From Bacteroidota bacterium (lineage in GTDB: Bacteria; Bacteroidota; Bacteroidia; Sphingobacteriales; Sphingobacteriaceae): a stretch of DNA of 50,561 bases. The translations under genes were made by a program, and so were the position numbers. The stretch covers positions 1-50,561 of the forward strand of contig JABDCF010000017.1 in assembly GCA_013288235.1 (NCBI GenBank), given 5' to 3'. Within the stretch, counting starts at the first letter, position 1; the number at the start of each line of letters is the position of its first letter. Shown here one piece after another: positions 1-6,880 of this stretch. A model generated the notes under the pieces. That model was not told the DNA's origin. It worked only from the letters and a program-made list of their open reading frames with translations, and ran no database searches.

Positions 1-12
1 AAAATAATTATA

Positions 13-777
13 TCACACACCAAAAATCAACTTCGAATTTTCAGTAGCTATATTGGCTACTGTTTCCAGGTCGGTTTGGTGCAGCTCTGCAACCTTTTGG
101 GCAATGTATATTAAGTATGAACTTTCATTTGGTTTGCCCCGGTGCGGAACGGGTGTAAGGTACGGAGAATCTGTTTCTAAAACTATATACTTAAGATCAA
201 TTTGCGCTACAACTTTATCCAAGCCTGAATTTTTATAGGTAACTACGCCGCCAATGCCAAGGTAAAACCCTAAATCAATTACTTTTTGAGCCTGTTCAAC
301 CGTCCCCGAAAAACAATGGAATATACCGCGCAGGTTTTCATCATGTTCCTGTTGCAGCACCTCGTAAACTTCATTAAAAGCATCGCGACAATGGATAACG
401 ATGGGCAATTTTAATGCTTTTGCCCAGGCAATCTGTGTTTTAAATGCCTGTATTTGTTCAGGCAATGTGGTTTTGTCCCAATAAAGGTCGATACCTATTT
501 CACCGATGGCTACTATTTTTGACGGTTGCCCGGATGATTTTATTGCGTTTAATTCATCCGCCCAACCAGGCTTTACTGAACAAGGGTGCAAACCAAGCAT
601 TGGATATACACCCGGAAACGATTTGGCAAGCGAAAAAACCAACGGTACCGAGGCGATATCAACGTTTGGTAAAAAAAGGCGGTCTATGCTATTGTCTTTA
701 CAACGCTGCATCAATCCAGCCCGTTTTACATCATCTGTTTCGTAATATAAATGGGTATGCGTATCGGTAAGTAACAT
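13..777 (-). CDS. TatD family metal-dependent hydrolase (DNase)
   Basis: A 254-aa TIM-barrel hydrolase of the TatD/YcfH family, which are cytosolic metal-dependent 3'-5' deoxyribonucleases. The family metal-site motifs are all visible: HTH at residues 7-9, GEIGID at 92-97 (Glu93), IHCRD with His129, HCFSG with His154 and ETDSPYL with Asp203. The length is normal for the family (about 255-265). The ATG lies only 4 nt downstream of a very good -7 box (TAAATTTG on the minus strand), so the mRNA may be leaderless. The next gene upstream is ndk-divergent DHH/FKBP material on the same strand, separated by a terminator. Family is secure; exact substrate is not. Confidence 0.95.
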   Translation of the reverse strand: MLLTDTHTHLYYETDDVKRAGLMQRCKDNSIDRLFLPNVDIASVPLVFSLAKSFPGVYPMLGLHPCSVKPGWADELNAIKSSGQPSKIVAIGEIGIDLYWDKTTLPEQIQAFKTQIAWAKALKLPIVIHCRDAFNEVYEVLQQEHDENLRGIFHCFSGTVEQAQKVIDLGFYLGIGGVVTYKNSGLDKVVAQIDLKYIVLETDSPYLTPVPHRGKPNESSYLIYIAQKVAELHQTDLETVANIATENSKLIFGV

Positions 778-781
778 TGTA

Positions 782-811
782 CAAATTTAGGTATCCTTAT
801 CTGAAAACAAA
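782..811 (-). promoter_or_regulatory. Bacteroidota-type promoter for the TatD gene
   Basis: On the minus strand TTTG (808-811) is followed by an 18-nt spacer and TAAATTTG (782-789), matching the TTTG/N19/TAnnTTTG consensus of the Bacteroidota primary sigma factor. The start codon begins 4 nt after the -7 box, which predicts a leaderless or almost leaderless transcript. Confidence 0.6.
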
Positions 812-837
812 GAGGGCATTTATCAAGCCCGCATTAA

Positions 838-872
838 AAAGGCCATGCCCAATAGAAGAGGGCACGGCCTTT
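838..872 (-). terminator. Intrinsic terminator after the distal FKBP gene
   Basis: AAAGGCC-A-TGCCC and GGGCA-C-GGCCTTT form a 13-position stem with one mismatch around a 9-nt loop, followed on the minus strand by a short T run. It ends the FKBP transcript just before the TatD promoter. Confidence 0.7.
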
Positions 873-892
873 AATATAAAAATTAATTTGTT

Positions 893-1909
893 TTATGAAG
901 CCTTCGGTGCTGTAGTAGTTGCAGTTTTTTTATGCAGCGGTTTCTTTTTGTGCAAAGGTTTTTTTGCTAATGGCCTTGGGGTTACCGGATGTTTTATTGG
1001 TTTTACTTTAACCAACTCGATATCAAACACCATGGTGCTGTATGGTTTAATATCGCCGCTACCCTGTTCGCCATAGCCCAGGCTTGAAGGGATAACAAGT
1101 GTGGCTTTTGAGCCTTCGTTTAATAATAGCAAACCCTCGTCCCAGCCTGATATAACGCCGCCTGTGCCTACAATTACCTGTATCGGCTCATAAGTACGCC
1201 CCGGCTGTTGTAAACCGCCGCTTTTTGCTACATCTTCTATACTTGAGTCAAAAAGTTTACCGTCAAGCGTGCGGCCTGCATAATTTACAAGCAGGGTGTC
1301 GCCTGCAAGCGGCTTTAACCCGGTTGATGGTTTTGTTATGATATATTTTAAACCTGTAGTTGTTGTTTTAAGGATGAGCTTATGATCGGCAATATATTTA
1401 TCGGCATCAAGTTTTTCTGATGCTTTCATCTTTTCCAGTAAAGCTTTTTGTTCTGCCTGGGCGGCATTCCTTTCGGCAATTGCATCGTTAAGCGATTGTA
1501 CCCTTTCAATTTTCAGGATAAAGTTAATATAGCTTCCTTTCGGGAAAAAAGCAGGACGCTTGTCTTCGTGCCCGGCAAAAATAGAATCGGTAGGTACCTT
1601 TACTAATGCACTGTCCTTAACAGTAAGCAAAGGGAATATTTCCATCATATCGCCAACGCTTTGTGGCGCTACTACCTGCACCTGGGCAAGCTGGCCTGCT
1701 TCGTAAGTACTACGCAGTACCGAATCTTTATCCGTTTTTTCAATAAACTGAAATGTTATTACGTCGTTCACCTTTATTTTATCACCGGTATTGTGGGTAA
1801 AAACCTGGCATAAGGCCCCTTTGGGCGTACGCTGCATTTCGGTTTGGGCATTAGCCTTAACAACAATTGTTAAAACCAACAGGGAAAGCATATATTTCAT
1901 CATAAACAA
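893..1909 (-). CDS. Secreted FKBP-type peptidyl-prolyl cis-trans isomerase
   Basis: A 338-aa protein with an N-terminal signal peptide (residues 1-21, ending in ANA-Q; Met4 is an alternative start), a helical/charged middle region and an FKBP domain at about residues 200-305, recognised by VNYAGRTLDGKLFDSS and SGWDEGLLLLNEGSKA and by IPSSLGYGE. It is predicted to isomerise prolyl bonds and assist folding in the periplasm. The C-terminal 30 residues are an unusual Lys/His/Pro-rich tail with the unit PLHKK repeated. It follows a paralogous FKBP gene on the same strand but a terminator hairpin lies between them. Family certain, physiological client unknown. Confidence 0.92.
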   Translation of the reverse strand: MFMMKYMLSLLVLTIVVKANAQTEMQRTPKGALCQVFTHNTGDKIKVNDVITFQFIEKTDKDSVLRSTYEAGQLAQVQVVAPQSVGDMMEIFPLLTVKDSALVKVPTDSIFAGHEDKRPAFFPKGSYINFILKIERVQSLNDAIAERNAAQAEQKALLEKMKASEKLDADKYIADHKLILKTTTTGLKYIITKPSTGLKPLAGDTLLVNYAGRTLDGKLFDSSIEDVAKSGGLQQPGRTYEPIQVIVGTGGVISGWDEGLLLLNEGSKATLVIPSSLGYGEQGSGDIKPYSTMVFDIELVKVKPIKHPVTPRPLAKKPLHKKKPLHKKTATTTAPKAS

Positions 1910-1914
1910 AAAAA

Positions 1915-1936
1915 CCTTCCTGTATTAACAGGAAGG
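1915..1936 (-). terminator. Terminator-type hairpin between the two FKBP genes
   Basis: CCTTCCTGT/ACAGGAAGG is a perfect 9-bp stem with a 4-nt loop; on the minus strand it is followed by seven T residues. It should stop or reduce read-through from the upstream FKBP gene into the downstream one. Confidence 0.75.
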
Positions 1937-1951
1937 CTGTATTTTTTAATA

Positions 1952-2926
1952 TTATTTTCTAACTGGTTGCGGTGGCACTTGTGCAAGCGGTTTTGGCGCA
2001 GCGGGTTTTGGTGCGTTTGGATTTGGGTGAATAATATCAACCAATTCCAATTCAAATACCAGCGGGGTATAAGGGCCAATCTGGCCACCACCCTGCTCGC
2101 CGTAAGCAAGGCTCGATGGTAAAATAAATGTAGCTTTTGTGCCTTTGTTCAACAATAGCAAGCCTTCATTCCATCCTTTTATCATGCCGGGGGTACCCAA
2201 TGCAAAATGAATTGGTTTATAAGGGTTCATTGGGTTAATTTGCAGTTTTGCCTTTACAGCTTCAGTTTTGATGCTTGTATCAAAAACTTTTCCATTCAGG
2301 AATTTACCTATATAACTTACCACAACAGTATCGCCATTTACAGGGTTTGGCCCCGAGCCAGGTGTTGTTACAACATAATCAAGGCCTGATGCAGTTGTAG
2401 TAACCTTTAGGTTATTATCAGCAATATATTTTTTTACTTTAACAGGCTCTTGTTTTTTAGCTGCATCGCCAAGTTGGTTTACATAAGCCATGTAACGGCC
2501 TTTAAACACCTCGGCGCTAAGGTTTCCTTTTTGTATCACCTTTTCAACTTTTACATAATATACCTGGTATTTGCCCTTCATGCCGGCAGGGCGCGGGTGC
2601 CCTTTGCTCAATGAATCTATATTTAACTTAATAACAGCACTATCTCCTTCGCCAAGTTTTTCAAAAGCGGCATAAATGTCGCCCTTAGCTTGTGGTTTTT
2701 GCATAAAATTCATGTACGGGCGGCCACTCTCATAAGTACTGCCCAGCAACGAATCAGCATCGGTTTTTAATGTTACGTTAAGGGCAATAAAGTCTCCCGG
2801 CATAATCCGTGGGTTGCCTTTATCTGTAACTATGCTATATAACATGCCGCCATCGCCTTTTTTAAATCCATTACAGCTTGCTAATCCAATCGTAGCAAGC
2901 GCTAAAAACATCAGTCTTCTTTTCAT
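1952..2926 (-). CDS. FKBP-type peptidyl-prolyl isomerase lipoprotein
   Basis: A 324-aa paralogue of the downstream FKBP protein. The N-terminus is a lipoprotein signal with lipobox LASC (Cys18), so the protein should be membrane-anchored. The FKBP domain occupies about residues 195-300 (VVSYIGKFLNGKVFDTS, IKGWNEGLLLLNKGTKA, LPSSLAYGE) and the protein ends in a Pro/Ala-rich tail. The start lies 2 nt downstream of the DHH phosphoesterase stop, so the two are almost certainly co-transcribed. Two secreted FKBP paralogues side by side suggest specialisation for different outer-membrane or periplasmic clients, but that is inference. Confidence 0.93.
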   Translation of the reverse strand: MKRRLMFLALATIGLASCNGFKKGDGGMLYSIVTDKGNPRIMPGDFIALNVTLKTDADSLLGSTYESGRPYMNFMQKPQAKGDIYAAFEKLGEGDSAVIKLNIDSLSKGHPRPAGMKGKYQVYYVKVEKVIQKGNLSAEVFKGRYMAYVNQLGDAAKKQEPVKVKKYIADNNLKVTTTASGLDYVVTTPGSGPNPVNGDTVVVSYIGKFLNGKVFDTSIKTEAVKAKLQINPMNPYKPIHFALGTPGMIKGWNEGLLLLNKGTKATFILPSSLAYGEQGGGQIGPYTPLVFELELVDIIHPNPNAPKPAAPKPLAQVPPQPVRK

Positions 2927-2928
2927 TT

Positions 2929-3942
2929 TTATTTTATTAATAGTGTTTTGTATTCGGGTAATATTGATTTAAATTTGTTTACAACTTGTTCAAGGCTATC
3001 TGTTGATATACCGCCGGATGCGTTACGGTGGCCGCCGCCATTAAAATACTTTTTGCAAATATCATTGGCAGGAATTTCCCCACGGGACCTAACCGAAAGT
3101 TTCACTTCATTGGCGCGTTCAACAATAAATGCAGCTAACCTGATACCGGCTATAGATAAAGCGTAATTTACTATGCCTTCTGTCTCGCCGGTAGTTATTT
3201 CGTATTTCTCAAGGTCCTGTTTACTTACTGCAATAATAGCTGTATTATATTCATACAAAACCTCGAGCCTTTGGGATAAACATATTCCTAAAAACCGCAG
3301 GCGGTTTTCGGACGAATTATTATATACGAGGTCATTTATCTGCCAGTTAACGGCTCCGGCATCCATCAGATCGGCCGTTATACGATGAACCTCTGATGTT
3401 GTATTCGGCAAGGAAAATGAAGCTGAATCAGTCATGATCCCTGTATACAAACAGGTAGCCACCTCTTTATTAATCAATTCCTTATGGCCCAGTTCTTCAG
3501 CAATAAACTTGTAAATTAGCTGGGCAGTTGCGCATGCTTTAATATCCCAGTACCGGTAATCGTCAAAATCTTCCGGTTCCAGGTGATGATCTATCAAAAT
3601 TTTAAACGCTTCGCTTTTGCCCACCAGCGCACCCATGTCATTAATGCGGCCAAGCGCATTAAAATCAATACAAAAAATAATTTTCGCCTCCGCTATTAAC
3701 GTGGCGGCTTCTGCTAAATTATCTGTGTAAATAATAACTGTCTCATTTCCGGGCATCCAGCTTAAATAATCCGGATAATCAGTTGGGGTGATAACTTTTA
3801 CATGATGCCCCAGCTGTATCAAATAATTATACAAACCTAAAGACGAACCCATAGCATCACCATCAGGTTTATGATGAGTAGTAATCACTATTTTTTGGGG
3901 CTGCGCTAAAAGTTCTGTAAGCGAGGCTATGTCTAACATCAA
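2929..3942 (-). CDS. DHH/DHHA1 phosphoesterase (NrnA-like oligoribonuclease/pAp phosphatase)
   Basis: A 337-aa cytosolic DHH-family protein. The N-terminal DHH domain shows HHKPDGDA at residues 23-30 and the name-giving DHH at 118-120; the C-terminal DHHA1 substrate domain shows GGGHRNASGG beginning at 302. NrnA-type enzymes degrade 2-5-nt RNAs and dephosphorylate 3'-phosphoadenosine 5'-phosphate. Length and motif spacing fit NrnA better than the c-di-AMP phosphodiesterase GdpP, as there are no membrane or GGDEF domains. It is first in an operon with the FKBP lipoprotein. The gene symbol is left blank because NrnA versus other DHH subfamilies cannot be settled by eye. Confidence 0.9.
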   Translation of the reverse strand: MMLDIASLTELLAQPQKIVITTHHKPDGDAMGSSLGLYNYLIQLGHHVKVITPTDYPDYLSWMPGNETVIIYTDNLAEAATLIAEAKIIFCIDFNALGRINDMGALVGKSEAFKILIDHHLEPEDFDDYRYWDIKACATAQLIYKFIAEELGHKELINKEVATCLYTGIMTDSASFSLPNTTSEVHRITADLMDAGAVNWQINDLVYNNSSENRLRFLGICLSQRLEVLYEYNTAIIAVSKQDLEKYEITTGETEGIVNYALSIAGIRLAAFIVERANEVKLSVRSRGEIPANDICKKYFNGGGHRNASGGISTDSLEQVVNKFKSILPEYKTLLIK

Positions 3943-3958
3943 TTTTAAAAAAGAGTTG

Positions 3959-3966
3959 CAAAGCTA
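3959..3966 (-). promoter_or_regulatory. -7 box upstream of the DHH gene
   Basis: TAGCTTTG on the minus strand matches TAnnTTTG perfectly and lies 16 nt before the ATG. No convincing -33 TTG is seen at the right distance. Confidence 0.4.
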
Positions 3967-4010
3967 AATAAATAAATTAAATACGGGTTATCTAATTTAA
4001 AGCAAAAGCC

Positions 4011-4041
4011 TTTAGGTTTTAACAGTAAAAAGCTACTTTTG
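4011..4041 (+). promoter_or_regulatory. Promoter for ndk
   Basis: TTTA (4011-4014), a 19-nt spacer and TACTTTTG (4034-4041) match the Bacteroidota promoter consensus. This predicts a leader of about 115 nt before the ndk start codon. Confidence 0.5.
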
Positions 4042-4162
4042 CGGCAGTTTTGGGAAAATAGCAGTTTGGGGTAACGGTAGCGATTTTACTTATACAATCG
4101 CACGTCGGGCGCCGGGCTACTTAAATGACCAAAACAACATTAAACACGAAAAAAACAAAAAA

Positions 4163-4579
4163 ATGAGTAATAAAACTTTTACCATGATAAAGCCTGATGC
4201 CGTTGCTAACGGGCATACAGGTGCAATTTTAGACCAGATAATTAAAGGCGGATTTAAAATAAAAGCCATGAAATATCTTGCTTTAACCAAGGAAAAGGCA
4301 GGCGAGTTTTACGAAGTGCATAAAGAACGCCCTTTTTATGGCGAGTTGGTTGATTTTATGTCATCAGGGCCAATAGTGGCTGCTATCCTCGAAAAAGACA
4401 ACGCTGTTGAAGATTTCCGCAAGCTTATCGGTGCTACAGACCCGTCGAAAGCTGAAAAAGGGACCATCAGGAATTTATTTGCACAATCAATCGGTGCTAA
4501 TGCAATTCACGGTTCCGACTCTGATGAAAATGCCGGAATTGAAGGTAATTTCTTCTTTTCGTCGCTCGAAAAATTCTAA
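4163..4579 (+). CDS. ndk: Nucleoside diphosphate kinase
   Basis: A 138-aa enzyme that transfers the gamma phosphate of NTPs to NDPs through a phospho-histidine. The catalytic histidine is His116 in NAIHGSDS, followed by the conserved SDENAGIE stretch; TMIKPDAV near the N-terminus is the family signature. The length is standard. It is monocistronic, with a promoter at 4011-4041 and a strong terminator at 4593-4631. The upstream ATG is preceded by an A-rich stretch without Shine-Dalgarno, normal for this phylum. Confidence 0.97.
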   Translation: MSNKTFTMIKPDAVANGHTGAILDQIIKGGFKIKAMKYLALTKEKAGEFYEVHKERPFYGELVDFMSSGPIVAAILEKDNAVEDFRKLIGATDPSKAEKGTIRNLFAQSIGANAIHGSDSDENAGIEGNFFFSSLEKF

Positions 4580-4592
4580 TATTTGCCAACAG

Positions 4593-4631
4593 GCAGGGTG
4601 CAATGTTAGTAAAAACTGCACCCTGCTTTTT
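4593..4631 (+). terminator. Intrinsic terminator of ndk
   Basis: GCAGGGTGCA and TGCACCCTGC form a perfect 10-bp stem around a 14-nt loop, followed by TTTTTCTTTT. Confidence 0.85.
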
Positions 4632-4732
4632 CTTTTATTTTGTTTTTTGAAAAGAAGTGCATATTTTTATAAAGTTAAGGCAATCTGTACATTGCATTAA
4701 ATTTCTCAAAATTGTAAACTGGAACAAGAATT

Positions 4733-4930
4733 ATGAAACTGCTGCTTAAATACATATTGTACTCTTTGCTTATAATTGTACTTGTTTCGGGCACGGTATT
4801 ACTTTACAGAACACACCCCGAAGCGCAACTCGCTTTTATACTCCCCGGATTGTTTATCCTTGCCTTTTCAAGAATGAGTGATGACTTAAATTTCAAAACT
4901 TTTTTCCCACGCTGGACTAAAGAAAAATAA
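4733..4930 (+). CDS. Small two-helix membrane protein, function unknown
   Basis: A 65-aa protein with two predicted transmembrane segments (about residues 5-25 and 31-47) and a short charged C-terminus ending in KEK. I do not recognise a named family. Its last 14 nt, including the stop codon, overlap the end of the convergent DUF721 gene. Codon use and composition look like the neighbours. The call rests on the hydrophobic profile and the clean ATG. Confidence 0.6.
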   Translation: MKLLLKYILYSLLIIVLVSGTVLLYRTHPEAQLAFILPGLFILAFSRMSDDLNFKTFFPRWTKEK

Positions 4931-5207
4931 TCTCTTCAACTAATATCCCCTTTGCTTCGTCATTAATCTTATTAATTATCTGGCTGCGCATCAGCATTAA
5001 TTCGTTTTTTATTACTGACGACTCGATACGTAAGAATAGCTTTTTATCGTGCACAAATAATTCTTTTGTGCGGCTGGCCACCATTTTTCCTACCAGTTCA
5101 GGCCAATGGGCGATGACTGAAGTTTCGTCATACCGTTTTTTGATCTTATAAACCTGTAGCATCTGCTCAATAGCTTCCTTAAGCGACTTATCATTGGTTT
5201 TACGCAT
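4917..5207 (-). CDS. DUF721 domain-containing protein
   Basis: A 96-aa DUF721 (DciA-related) protein. The family hallmark is visible: an N-terminal helical segment, then the VIAHWPELVGKMVASRTK core (residues about 31-48) and LFLRIESSVIKNEL. The start codon overlaps the stop of recF by 8 nt, and this recF-DUF721 pairing is common in Bacteroidota. In other bacteria the related DciA loads the replicative helicase, so a replication role is plausible; this is inference from family and context. It lacks the extended C-terminal region of some DciA proteins. Confidence 0.88.
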   Translation of the reverse strand: MRKTNDKSLKEAIEQMLQVYKIKKRYDETSVIAHWPELVGKMVASRTKELFVHDKKLFLRIESSVIKNELMLMRSQIINKINDEAKGILVEEIIFL

Positions 5208-6300
5208 CTATTTCGCCTCCTTTTACTTTAAACAGTTTTATATCAACCCCAATTTCGCTGAATATATTTTTAACACGGCTAACATTGGTATCGGTTATAA
5301 AAACCTGGCCAAAATCGTGGTTTGATATCATTTGCATCAGCTTGGTTACCCTTTGATCATCAAGCTTATCAAAAATATCATCAAGCAGCAATATCGGTTT
5401 AAACCCGTTTTGGCGGTGTAAAAAACTGTATTGCGCCAGTTTAAGCGCTATTAAAAATGATTTTTGCTGGCCCTGCGAACCAAACTTTTTCATCGGCATC
5501 CCGTGTATCGAAAACAGCAAATCGTCCTTATGTATCCCGGCTGTTGTACGTTCAAGCACCCGGTCTTTTTCAATGTTCTTTTTTAACAGTCCGGCGAAAT
5601 CATCCTGTAACAGTTGTGATTCATAAGTTAATTCAACCTGCTCAACATTATCACTTAAGTATTGATAATGTTTGTTGAATATTTCGGTAAAGCTTTCCAT
5701 AAAAGCCTTTCGCTTTTCGAAAATCCGGTTCCCCGAGGCAGCTATTTGTTCATCTAATACTTCCAGCAAACTGGGATCGTACCTGCCGGTATCGGCAATA
5801 AGCTTCAACAGCGCATTGCGGTTAGCCAGCACCTTATTATATACGATCAATTCATCGAGGTACGAATTATCGGTTTGCGAGATCACATTATCGATAAATT
5901 TCCTCCGCTCCTCACTGCCTTCTATTATAATACTGATATCATAAGGCGATACCATTACTAATGGAAATAAGCCGATATGGTCTGCCAGCCGCTGGTAATC
6001 CTTTTTGTTGCGCTTAAATTGTTTTTTTTGATTGCGCTTAACCGAACAGGCCACTGCTTCGGCATTACCGTTTTTATTAAAATTGCCTGTGATAATAAAA
6101 AAATCGGTACCCTGTTTTATTTGCTGGCTATCGATAGGGTTAAAATAGCTTTTACATAACGACAGGTAGTGAATAGCATCCAGCAGGTTGGTTTTCCCTG
6201 CGCCATTGTTGCCGGTAAACACATTCACCCCTTCGCTAAAAATTAACCCCGCTTCGGCATAGTTTTTAAAATTGATAACTGATAGCTGCTGTAAATACAT
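5200..6300 (-). CDS. recF: DNA replication/repair protein RecF
   Basis: A 366-aa SMC-like ATPase that helps load RecA at gapped DNA through the RecFOR pathway. Walker A is GNNGAGKT (residues 30-37), the ABC signature is GSQGQQK (274-280) and Walker B is ILLLDD (303-308). The length is normal. The ATG is only 4 nt from a TATTTTTG -7 box on the minus strand, suggesting a leaderless mRNA. It is translationally coupled to DUF721 by an 8-nt overlap. The gene is not beside dnaA/dnaN here. Confidence 0.96.
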   Translation of the reverse strand: MYLQQLSVINFKNYAEAGLIFSEGVNVFTGNNGAGKTNLLDAIHYLSLCKSYFNPIDSQQIKQGTDFFIITGNFNKNGNAEAVACSVKRNQKKQFKRNKKDYQRLADHIGLFPLVMVSPYDISIIIEGSEERRKFIDNVISQTDNSYLDELIVYNKVLANRNALLKLIADTGRYDPSLLEVLDEQIAASGNRIFEKRKAFMESFTEIFNKHYQYLSDNVEQVELTYESQLLQDDFAGLLKKNIEKDRVLERTTAGIHKDDLLFSIHGMPMKKFGSQGQQKSFLIALKLAQYSFLHRQNGFKPILLLDDIFDKLDDQRVTKLMQMISNHDFGQVFITDTNVSRVKNIFSEIGVDIKLFKVKGGEIDA

Positions 6301-6304
6301 CGTT

Positions 6305-6312
6305 CAAAAATA
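6305..6312 (-). promoter_or_regulatory. -7 box of recF next to a CTTTCCG repeat
   Basis: TATTTTTG on the minus strand, 4 nt before the recF ATG. Where the -33 element would sit there is an array of TTTCCGTCTTTTCC-like words (6328-6370) also found in front of lipA. Confidence 0.45.
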
Positions 6313-6327
6313 GTGATTAGATTTAGT

Positions 6328-6370
6328 CGGAAAGACGGAAAAGACGGAAAAGTCGGAAAGTCCGAAAGAA
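6328..6370. repeat. GGAAAGACGGAAA stutter array
   Basis: Five to six imperfect copies of the word CGGAAAAGA/CGGAAAGTC in a row. The reverse-complement word (CTTTCCGACTTCCGG) recurs at 14588-14622 in front of lipA. Both arrays precede a TATTTTTG box. Confidence 0.7.
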
Positions 6371-6488
6371 AAAGAAACGTTCGCTATTTCGACATCCCGC
6401 CTTGTTTAGGTTTTGGCAACCTTTAGCCGTTCAATGGCGTAACTTGTAATAGTAAATGTAGCAGTACAATTTTCTCATTGCTATTATA

Positions 6489-6496
6489 TACATTTG
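6489..6496 (+). promoter_or_regulatory. Candidate -7 box of the metE transcript
   Basis: TACATTTG fits TAnnTTTG and lies about 35-40 nt before the first conserved riboswitch bases. No clear -33 element is present at 19 nt. Confidence 0.35.
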
Positions 6497-6528
6497 TAAC
6501 GATACAAGTTCTTTGTTTTATTTCTTCA

Positions 6529-6700
6529 TCAACCGGTATAGGTTTTACTTAAACGTAGATTAATAGGGAACCGTGTGCAAATCACGGGCTGTCGCGCAAC
6601 TGTAAGTAACAGAAAAGTTTTTGCCAAATGATGTCCACTGTCCGCCAAAGGCGAATGGGAAGGGCGGCAAAAAAGTTACAAGCCAGGAGACCTGCCACAT
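6529..6700 (+). ncRNA. Cobalamin (B12) riboswitch
   Basis: The conserved order of AdoCbl-class riboswitch elements is present: TAGGTTTTACTTAAACG at the 5' side, AATAGGGAA, GTGCAAATCACGGGCTG, CGCGCAACTGTAAG, a CCACTGTC...GGGAAGG pair and the canonical B12 box AGCCAGGAGACCTGCC at 6681-6696. It sits in front of the cobalamin-independent methionine synthase, so cobalamin should switch metE off and favour the B12-dependent enzyme MetH. A downstream stretch (6739-6758) can pair with the B12 box strand and ends in seven U, which looks like the expression platform. Boundaries are approximate. Confidence 0.93.
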
Positions 6701-6758
6701 ACTGAATTGACAATGCTTTCGCGTATAAAGTTTTTGGCCAGGTCTGATCCGTTTTTTT
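6688..6758 (+). terminator. Riboswitch expression platform (conditional terminator)
   Basis: AGACCTG (6688-6694) inside the B12 box is exactly complementary to CAGGTCT (6739-6745), and T7 follows at 6752-6758. Pairing of these two segments competes with riboswitch closure. A transcription terminator is the simplest reading, although which ligand state favours it cannot be decided by eye. Confidence 0.5.
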
Positions 6759-6880
6759 GTGTTGTTTGAAACATCTGTCTCAACAATTATCCCGCCGCCT
6801 TTCTCTTTTAACCGCAAAGCATTGCGAAGTTTAGCTAAAGAGCTTTTAACCGATTTATTCATTTAATCAATTAAAAGAAA

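Noticed and set aside
6328..6370. Short regular repeat considered as a CRISPR array
   Set aside because: Units are about 9-12 nt, imperfect and without spacers; the same holds for the other stutter arrays. No cas genes occur.
6560..6862. 100-codon minus-strand frame in the metE leader
   Set aside because: It is the complement of the cobalamin riboswitch and has no protein features.
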